Shown: positions 35,259 to 47,200 of the stretch, one piece after another
Numbering within the stretch: position 1 is the stretch's first letter
Layout: each line of letters starts with the position of its first letter
Source: Trichobilharzia regenti
Taxonomy: Eukaryota; Platyhelminthes; Trematoda; Strigeidida; Schistosomatidae
Length of the DNA stretch: 64,000 bases
Direction of reading: 5' to 3'
NCBI GenBank assembly: GCA_944472135.2
Contig: OX235270.1
Location: 81,725,168 to 81,789,167 of the forward strand
The notes under the pieces: generated by a model
The model's database searches: none
Told to the model about the DNA's origin: nothing
Seen by the model: the letters and a program-made list of their open reading frames with translations, nothing else
Made by a program: the position numbers and the translations under genes

Positions 35259-38200
35259 GTGACAGCTTTCGCGGATACTCACTGACATCCACCTAATATG
35301 GACAAGACTTTCAACCAACTCGCTTCGATCATCACAACTACTCAGGATGATTCGTTTACACGGTTCGCAGAAATTCTCAGACAATTGTCTCTCAATATAC
35401 AAATACACATACACCTTCTAAGATTTCTCCTCCTACACCTACACCTACACCTACACCTACACCTACTACTTCACCTACAAATACAGCTACACCAACATGT
35501 TATCGTTATTCTAGCTTTTATCCTCCCTCTCAAATACTACTATCTCTCTCCCTGAACATCCAGGTTTCTCGCTCCCATGTCGATATTTTCAAGAAGTCTC
35601 TCAACCATCCAGAGGAAGTGACTAACAGCTACCGAGAATTCGCTTCACAGACAACACATAATATACACTGGACATTCGTGCCACTCACACGGATGATCAG
35701 AAGTACTCTGGCTGACTTTTTTACACGGTTATCACAAATCCTCACCACATCCTCTGACATCACACAAACACACATATTATTTCTCCTCATCCTATTCCTC
35801 CTCCTGATCGACATGTCTGCTTCGTCTCAATATGCAGCCTTGTCTTCTCCATATCCATGTATTGGGGACTTCTTTGAAGACTGAACAGGTAGAGTGACAG
35901 CTTTCGCGGATACTCACTGACATCCACCTAATATGGACAAGACTTTCAACCAACTCGCTTCGATCATCACAACTACTCAGGATGATTCGTTTACACGGTT
36001 CGCAGAAATTCTCAGACAATTGTCTCTCAATATACAAATACACATACACCTTCTAAGATTTCTCCTCCTACACCTACACCTACACCTACACCTACTACTT
36101 CACCTACAAATACAGCTACACCAACATGTTATCGTTATTCTAGCTTTTATCCTCCCTCTCAAATACTACTATCTCTCTCCCTGAACATCCAGGTTTCTCG
36201 CTCCCATGTCGATATTTTCAAGAAGTCTCTCAACCATCCAGAGGAAGTGACTAACAGCTACCGAGAATTCGCTTCACAGACAACACATAATATACACTGG
36301 ACATTCGTGCCACTCACACGGATGATCAGAAGTACTCTGGCTGATTTATTTACACGGTTATCACAAATCCTCACCACATCCTCTGACATCACACAAACAC
36401 ACATATTATTTCTCCTCATCCTATTCCTCCTCCTGATCGACATGTCTGCTTCGTCTCAATATGCAGCCTTGTCTTCTCCATATCCATGTATTGGGGACTT
36501 CTTTGAAGACTGAACAGGTAGAGTGACAGCTTTCGCGGATACTCACTGACATCCACCTAATATGGACAAGACTTTCAACCAACTCGCTTCGATCATCACA
36601 ACTACTCAGGATGATTCGTTTACACGGTTCGCAGAAATTCTCAGACAATTGTCTCTCAATATACAAATACACATACACCTTCTAAGATTTCTCCTCCTAC
36701 ACCTACACCTACACCTACACCTACACCTACTACTTCACCTACAAATACAGCTACACCAACATGTTATCGTTATTCTAGCTTTTATCCTCCCTCTCAAATA
36801 CTACTATCTCTCTCCCTGAACATCCAGGTTTCTCGCTCCCATGTCGATATTTTCAAGAAGTCTCTCAACCATCCAGAGGAAGTGACTAACAGCTACCGAG
36901 AATTCGCTTCACAGACAACACATAATATACACTGGACATTCGTGCCACTCACACGGATGATCAGAAGTACTCTGGCTGATTTATTTACACGGTTATCACA
37001 AATCCTCACCACATCCTCTGACATCACACAAACACACATATTATTTCTCCTCATCCTATTCCTCCTCCTGATCGACATGTCTGCTTCGTCTCAATATGCA
37101 GCCTTGTCTTCTCCATATCCATGTATTGGGGACTTCTTTGAAGACTGAACAGGTAGAGTGACAGCTTTCGCGGATACTCACTGACATCCACCTAATATGG
37201 ACAAGACTTTCAACCAACTCGCTTCGATCATCACAACTACTCAGGATGATTCGTTTACACGGTTCGCAGAAATTCTCAGACAATTGTCTCTCAATATACA
37301 AATACACATACACCTTCTAAGATTTCTCCTCCTACACCTACACCTACACCTACACCTACACCTACTACTTCACCTACAAATACAGCTACACCAACATGTT
37401 ATCGTTATTCTAGCTTTTATCCTCCCTCTCAAATACTACTATCTCTCTCCCTGAACATCCAGGTTTCTCGCTCCCATGTCGATATTTTCAAGAAGTCTCT
37501 CAACCATCCAGAGGAAGTGACTAACAGCTACCGAGAATTCGCTTCACAGACAACACATAATATACACTGGACATTCGTGCCACTCACACGGATGATCAGA
37601 AGTACTCTGGCTGATTTTTTTACACGGTTATCACAAATCCTCACCACATCCTCTGACATCACACAAACACACATATTATTTCTCCTCATCCTATTCCTCC
37701 TCCTGATCGACATGTCTGCTTCGTCTCAATATGCAGCCTTGTCTTCTCCATATCCATGTATTGGGGACTTCTTTGAAGACTGAACAGGTAGAGTGACAGC
37801 TTTCGCGGATACTCACTGACATCCACCTAATATGGACAAGACTTTCAACCAACTCGCTTCGATCATCACAACTACTCAGGATGATTCGTTTACACGGTTC
37901 GCAGAAATTCTCAGACAATTGTCTCTCAATATACAAATACACATACACCTTCTAAGATTTCTCCTCCTACACCTACACCTACACCTACACCTACACCTAC
38001 TACTTCACCTACAAATACAGCTACACCAACATGTTATCGTTATTCTAGCTTTTATCCTCCCTCTCAAATACTACTATCTCTCTCCCTGAACATCCAGGTT
38101 TCTCGCTCCCATGTCGATATTTTCAAGAAGTCTCTCAACCATCCAGAGGAAGTGACTAACAGCTACCGAGAATTCGCTTCACAGACAACACATAATATAC

Positions 38201-41200
38201 ACTGGACATTCGTGCCACTCACACGGATGATCAGAAGTACTCTGGCTGATTTATTTACACGGTTATCACAAATCCTCACCACATCCTCTGACATCACACA
38301 AACACACATATTATTTCTCCTCATCCTATTCCTCCTCCTGATCGACATGTCTGCTTCGTCTCAATATGCAGCCTTGTCTTCTCCATATCCATGTATTGGG
38401 GACTTCTTTGAAGACTGAACAGGTAGAGTGACAGCTTTCGCGGATACTCACTGACATCCACCTAATATGGACAAGACTTTCAACCAACTCGCTTCGATCA
38501 TCACAACTACTCAGGATGATTCGTTTACACGGTTCGCAGAAATTCTCAGACAATTGTCTCTCAATATACAAATACACATACACCTTCTAAGATTTCTCCT
38601 CCTACACCTACACCTACACCTACACCTACTACTTCACCTACAAATACAGCTACACCAACATGTTATCGTTATTCTAGCTTTTATCCTCCCTCTCAAATAC
38701 TACTATCTCTCTCCCTGAACATCCAGGTTTCTCGCTCCCATGTCGATATTTTCAAGAAGTCTCTCAACCATCCAGAGGAAGTGACTAACAGCTACCGAGA
38801 ATTCGCTTCACAGACAACACATAATATACACTGGACATTCGTGCCACTCACACGGATGATCAGAAGTACTCTGGCTGATTTATTTACACGGTTATCACAA
38901 ATCCTCACCACATCCTCTGACATCACACAAACACACATATTATTTCTCCTCATCCTATTCCTCCTCCTGATCGACATGTCTGCTTCGTCTCAATATGCAG
39001 CCTTGTCTTCTCCATATCCATGTATTGGGGACTTCTTTGAAGACTGAACAGGTAGAGTGACAGCTTTCGCGGATACTCACTGACATCCACCTAATATGGA
39101 CAAGACTTTCAACCAACTCGCTTCGATCATCACAACTACTCAGGATGATTCGTTTACACGGTTCGCAGAAATTCTCAGACAATTGTCTCTCAATATACAA
39201 ATACACATACACCTTCTAAGATTTCTCCTCCTCCTACACCTACACCTACACCTACACCTACACCTACACCTACTACTTCACCTACAAATACAGCTACACC
39301 AACATGTTATCGTTATTCTAGCTTTTATCCTCCCTCTCAAATACTACTATCTCTCTCCCTGAACATCCAGGTTTCTCGCTCCCATGTCGATATTTTCAAG
39401 AAGTCTCTCAACCATCCAGAGGAAGTGACTAACAGCTACCGAGAATTCGCTTCACAGACAACACATAATATACACTGGACATTCGTGCCACTCACACGGA
39501 TGATCAGAAGTACTCTGGCTGATTTATTTACACGGTTATCACAAATCCTCACCACATCCTCTGACATCACACAAACACACATATTATTTCTCCTCATCCT
39601 ATTCCTCCTCCTGATCGACATGTCTGCTTCGTCTCAATATGCAGCCTTGTCTTCTCCATATCCATGTATTGGGGACTTCTTTGAAGACTGAACAGGTAGA
39701 GTGACAGCTTTCGCGGATACTCACTGACATCCACCTAATATGGACAAGACTTTCAACCAACTCGCTTCGATCATCACAACTACTCAGGATGATTCGTTTA
39801 CACGGTTCGCAGAAATTCTCAGACAATTGTCTCTCAATATACAAATACACATACACCTTCTAAGATTTCTCCTCCTACACCTACACCTACACCTACACCT
39901 ACACCTACTACTTCACCTACAAATACAGCTACACCAACATGTTATCGTTATTCTAGCTTTTATCCTCCCTCTCAAATACTATTATCTCTCTCCCTGAACA
40001 TCCAGGTTTCTCGCTCCCATGTCGATATTTTCAAGAAGTCTCTCAACCATCCAGAGGAAGTGACTAACAGCTACCGAGAATTCGCTTCACAGACAACACA
40101 TAATATACACTGGACATTCGTGCCACTCACACGGATGATCAGAAGTACTCTGGCTGATTTATTTACACGGTTATCACAAATCCTCACCACATCCTCTGAC
40201 ATCACACAAACACACATATTATTTCTCCTCATCCTATTCCTCCTCCTGATCGACATGTCTGCTTCGTCTCAATATGCAGCCTTGTCTTCTCCATATCCAT
40301 GTATTGGGGACTTCTTTGAAGACTGAACAGGTAGAGTGACAGCTTTCGCGGATACTCACTGACATCCACCTAATATGGACAAGACTTTCAACCAACTCGC
40401 TTCGATCATCACAACTACTCAGGATGATTCGTTTACACGGTTCGCAGAAATTCTCAGACAATTGTCTCTCAATATACAAATACACATACACCTTCTAAGA
40501 TTTCTCCTCCTACACCTACACCTACACCTACACCTACACCTACTACTTCACCTACAAATACAGCTACACCAACATGTTATCGTTATTCTAGCTTTTATCC
40601 TCCCTCTCAAATACTATTATCTCTCTCCCTGAACATCCAGGTTTCTCGCTCCCATGTCGATATTTTCAAGAAGTCTCTCAACCATCCAGAGGAAGTGACT
40701 AACAGCTACCGAGAATTCGCTTCACAGACAACACATAATATACACTGGACATTCGTGCCACTCACACGGATGATCAGAAGTACTCTGGCTGATTTATTTA
40801 CACGGTTATCACAAATCCTCACCACATCCTCTGACATCACACAAACACACATATTATTTCTCCTCATCCTATTCCTCCTCCTGATCGACATGTCTGCTTC
40901 GTCTCAATATGCAGCCTTGTCTTCTCCATATCCATGTATTGGGGACTTCTTTGAAGACTGAACAGGTAGAGTGACAGCTTTCGCGGATACTCACTGACAT
41001 CCACCTAATATGGACAAGACTTTCAACCAACTCGCTTCGATCATCACAACTACTCAGGATGATTCGTTTACACGGTTCGCAGAAATTCTCAGACAATTGT
41101 CTCTCAATATACAAATACACATACACCTTCTAAGATTTCTCCTCCTACACCTACACCTACACCTACACCTACACCTACTACTTCACCTACAAATACAGCT

Positions 41201-44200
41201 ACACCAACATGTTATCGTTATTCTAGCTTTTATCCTCCCTCTCAAATACTACTATCTCTCTCCCTGAACATCCAGGTTTCTCGCTCCCATGTCGATATTT
41301 TCAAGAAGTCTCTCAACCATCCAGAGGAAGTGACTAACAGCTACCGAGAATTCGCTTCACATACAACACATAATATACACTGGACATTCGTGCCACTCAC
41401 ACGGATGATCAGAAGTACTCTGGCTGACTTTTTTACACGGTTATCACAAATCCTCACCACATCCTCTGACATCACACAAACACACATATTATTTCTCCTC
41501 ATCCTATTCCTCCTCCTGATCGACATGTCTGCTTCGTCTCAATATGCAGCCTTGTCTTCTCCATATCCATGTATTGGGGACTTCTTTGAAGACTGAACAG
41601 GTAGAGTGACAGCTTTCGCGGATACTCACTGACATCCACCTAATATGGACAAGACTTTCAACCAACTCGCTTCGATCATCACAACTACTCAGGATGATTC
41701 GTTTACACGGTTCGCAGAAATTCTCAGACAATTGTCTCTCAATATACAAATACACATACACCTTCTAAGATTTCTCCTCCTACACCTACACCTACACCTA
41801 CACCTACACCTACTACTTCACCTACAAATACAGCTACACCAACATGTTATCGTTATTCTAGCTTTTATCCTCCCTCTCAAATACTACTATCTCTCTCCCT
41901 GAACATCCAGGTTTCTCGCTCCCATGTCGATATTTTCAAGAAGTCTCTCAACCATCCAGAGGAAGTGACTAACAGCTACCGAGAATTCGCTTCACAGACA
42001 ACACATAATATACACTGGACATTCGTGCCACTCACACGGATGATCAGAAGTACTCTGGCTGATTTATTTACACGGTTATCACAAATCCTCACCACATCCT
42101 CTGACATCACACAAACACACATATTATTTCTCCTCATCCTATTCCTCCTCCTGATCGACATGTCTGCTTCGTCTCAATATGCAGCCTTGTCTTCTCCATA
42201 TCCATGTATTGGGGACTTCTTTGAAGACTGAACAGGTAGAGTGACAGCTTTCGCGGATACTCACTGACATCCACCTAATATGGACAAGACTTTCAACCAA
42301 CTCGCTTCGATCATCACAACTACTCAGGATGATTCGTTTACACGGTTCGCAGAAATTCTCAGACAATTGTCTCTCAATATACAAATACACATACACCTTC
42401 TAAGATTTCTCCTCCTACCTACACCTACACCTACACCTACACCTACACCTACTACTTCACCTACAAATACAGCTACACCAACATGTTATCGTTATTCTAG
42501 CTTTTATCCTCCCTCTCAAATACTACTATCTCTCTCCCTGAACATCCAGGTTTCTCGCTCCCATGTCGATATTTTCAAGAAGTCTCTCAACCATCCAGAG
42601 GAAGTGACTAACAGCTACCGAGAATTCGCTTCACAGACAACACATAATATACACTGGACATTCGTGCCACTCACACGGATGATCAGAAGTACTCTGGCTG
42701 ATTTATTTACACGGTTATCACAAATCCTCACCACATCCTCTGACATCACACAAACACACATATTATTTCTCCTCATCCTATTCCTCCTCCTGATCGACAT
42801 GTCTGCTTCGTCTCAATATGCAGCCTTGTCTTCTCCATATCCATGTATTGGGGACTTCTTTGAAGACTGAACAGGTAGAGTGACAGCTTTCGCGGATACT
42901 CACTGACATCCACCTAATATGGACAAGACTTTCAACCAACTCGCTTCGATCATCACAACTACTCAGGATGATTCGTTTACACGGTTCGCAGAAATTCTCA
43001 GACAATTGTCTCTCAATATACAAATACACATACACCTTCTAAGATTTCTCCTCCTACACCTACACCTACACCTACACCTACACCTACTACTTCACCTACA
43101 AATACAGCTACACCAACATGTTATCGTTATTCTAGCTTTTATCCTCCCTCTCAAATACTACTATCTCTCTCCCTGAACATCCAGGTTTCTCGCTCCCATG
43201 TCGATATTTTCAAGAAGTCTCTCAACCATCCAGAGGAAGTGACTAACAGCTACCGAGAATTCGCTTCACAGACAACACATAATATACACTGGACATTCGT
43301 GCCACTCACACGGATGATCAGAAGTACTCTGGCTGATTTATTTACACGGTTATCACAAATCCTCACCACATCCTCTGACATCACACAAACACACATATTA
43401 TTTCTCCTCATCCTATTCCTCCTCCTGATCGACATGTCTGCTTCGTCTCAATATGCAGCCTTGTCTTCTCCATATCCATGTATTGGGGACTTCTTTGAAG
43501 ACTGAACAGGTAGAGTGACAGCTTTCGCGGATACTCACTGACATCCACCTAATATGGACAAGACTTTCAACCAACTCGCTTCGATCATCACAACTACTCA
43601 GGATGATTCGTTTACACGGTTCGCAGAAATTCTCAGACAATTGTCTCTCAATATACAAATACACATACACCTTCTAAGATTTCTCCTCCTACACCTACAC
43701 CTACACCTACACCTACACCTACTACTTCACCTACAAATACAGCTACACCAACATGTTATCGTTATTCTAGCTTTTATCCTCCCTCTCAAATACTACTATC
43801 TCTCTCCCTGAACATCCAGGTTTCTCGCTCCCATGTCGATATTTTCAAGAAGTCTCTCAACCATCCAGAGGAAGTGACTAACAGCTACCGAGAATTCGCT
43901 TCACAGACAACACATAATATACACTGGACATTCGTGCCACTCACACGGATGATCAGAAGTACTCTGGCTGATTTATTTACACGGTTATCACAAATCCTCA
44001 CCACATCCTCTGACATCACACAAACACACATATTATTTCTCCTCATCCTATTCCTCCTCCTGATCGACATGTCTGCTTCGTCTCAATATGCAGCCTTGTC
44101 TTCTCCATATCCATGTATTGGGGACTTCTTTGAAGACTGAACAGGTAGAGTGACAGCTTTCGCGGATACTCACTGACATCCACCTAATATGGACAAGACT

Positions 44201-47200
44201 TTCAACCAACTCGCTTCGATCATCACAACTACTCAGGATGATTCGTTTACACGGTTCGCAGAAATTCTCAGACAATTGTCTCTCAATATACAAATACACA
44301 TACACCTTCTAAGATTTCTCCTCCTACACCTACACCTACACCTACACCTACACCTACACCTACTACTTCACCTACAAATACAGCTACACCAACATGTTAT
44401 CGTTATTCTAGCTTTTATCCTCCCTCTCAAATACTACTATCTCTCTCCCTGAACATCCAGGTTTCTCGCTCCCATGTCGATATTTTCAAGAAGTCTCTCA
44501 ACCATCCAGAGGAAGTGACTAACAGCTACCGAGAATTCGCTTCACATACAACACATAATATACACTGGACATTCGTGCCACTCACACGGATGATCAGAAG
44601 TACTCTGGCTGACTTTTTTACACGGTTATCACAAATCCTCACCACATCCTCTAACATCACACAAACACACATATTATTTCTCCTCATCCTATTCCTCCTC
44701 CTGATCGACATGTCTGCTTCGTCTCAATATGCAGCCTTGTCTTCTCCATATCCATGTATTGGGGACTTCTTTGAAGACTGAACAGGTAGAGTGACAGCTT
44801 TCGCGGATACTCACTGACATCCACCTAATATGGACAAGACTTTCAACCAACTCGCTTCGATCATCACAACTACTCAGGATGATTCGTTTACACGGTTCGC
44901 AGAAATTCTCAGACAATTGTCTCTCAATATACAAATACACATACACCTTCTAAGATTTCTCCTCCTACACCTACACCTACACCTACACCTACACCTACAC
45001 CTACTACTTCACCTACAAATACAGCTACACCAACATGTTATCGTTATTCTAGCTTTTATCCTCCCTCTCAAATACTACTATCTCTCTCCCTGAACATCCA
45101 GGTTTCTCGCTCCCATGTCGATATTTTCAAGAAGTCTCTCAACCATCCAGAGGAAGTGACTAACAGCTACCGAGAATTCGCTTCACAGACAACACATAAT
45201 ATACACTGGACATTCGTGCCACTCACACGGATGATCAGAAGTACTCTGGCTGATTTATTTACACGGTTATCACAAATCCTCACCACATCCTCTGACATCA
45301 CACAAACACACATATTATTTCTCCTCATCCTATTCCTCCTCCTGATCGACATGTCTGCTTCGTCTCAATATGCAGCCTTGTCTTCTCCATATCCATGTAT
45401 TGGGGACTTCTTTGAAGACTGAACAGGTAGAGTGACAGCTTTCGCGGATACTCACTGACATCCACCTAATATGGACAAGACTTTCAACCAACTCGCTTCG
45501 ATCATCACAACTACTCAGGATGATTCGTTTACACGGTTCGCAGAAATTCTCAGACAATTGTCTCTCAATATACAAATACACATACACCTTCTAAGATTTC
45601 TCCTCCTCCTACACCTACACCTACACCTACACCTACTACTTCACCTACAAATACAGCTACACCAACATGTTATCGTTATTCTAGCTTTTATCCTCCCTCT
45701 CAAATACTACTATCTCTCTCCCTGAACATCCAGGTTTCTCGCTCCCATGTCGATATTTTCAAGAAGTCTCTCAACCATCCAGAGGAAGTGACTAACAGCT
45801 ACCGAGAATTCGCTTCACAGACAACACATAATATACACTGGACATTCGTGCCACTCACACGGATGATCAGAAGTACTCTGGCTGATTTATTTACACGGTT
45901 ATCACAAATCCTCACCACATCCTCTGACATCACACAAACACACATATTATTTCTCCTCATCCTATTCCTCCTCCTGATCGACATGTCTGCTTCGTCTCAA
46001 TATGCAGCCTTGTCTTCTCCATATCCATGTATTGGGGACTTCTTTGAAGACTGAACAGGTAGAGTGACAGCTTTCGCGGATACTCACTGACATCCACCTA
46101 ATATGGACAAGACTTTCAACCAACTCGCTTCGATCATCACAACTACTCAGGATGATTCGTTTACACGGTTCGCAGAAATTCTCAGACAATTGTCTCTCAA
46201 TATACAAATACACATACACCTTCTAAGATTTCTCCTCCTACACCTACACCTACACCTACACCTACACCTACACCTACTACTTCACCTACAAATACAGCTA
46301 CACCAACATGTTATCGTTATTCTAGCTTTTATCCTCCCTCTCAAATACTACTATCTCTCTCCCTGAACATCCAGGTTTCTCGCTCCCATGTCGATATTTT
46401 CAAGAAGTCTCTCAACCATCCAGAGGAAGTGACTAACAGCTACCGAGAATTCGCTTCACAGACAACACATAATATACACTGGACATTCGTGCCACTCACA
46501 CGGATGATCAGAAGTACTCTGGCTGATTTATTTACACGGTTATCACAAATCCTCACCACATCCTCTGACATCACACAAACACACATATTATTTCTCCTCA
46601 TCCTATTCCTCCTCCTGATCGACATGTCTGCTTCGTCTCAATATGCAGCCTTGTCTTCTCCATATCCATGTATTGGGGACTTCTTTGAAGACTGAACAGG
46701 TAGAGTGACAGCTTTCGCGGATACTCACTGACATCCACCTAATATGGACAAGACTTTCAACCAACTCGCTTCGATCATCACAACTACTCAGGATGATTCG
46801 TTTACACGGTTCGCAGAAATTCTCAGACAATTGTCTCTCAATATACAAATACACATACACCTTCTAAGATTTCTCCTCCTACACCTACACCTACACCTAC
46901 ACCTACACCTACACCTACTACTTCACCTACAAATACAGCTACACCAACATGTTATCGTTATTCTAGCTTTTATCCTCCCTCTCAAATACTACTATCTCTC
47001 TCCCTGAACATCCAGGTTTCTCGCTCCCATGTCGATATTTTCAAGAAGTCTCTCAACCATCCAGAGGAAGTGACTAACAGCTACCGAGAATTCGCTTCAC
47101 AGACAACACATAATATACACTGGACATTCGTGCCACTCACACGGATGATCAGAAGTACTCTGGCTGATTTATTTACACGGTTATCACAAATCCTCACCAC

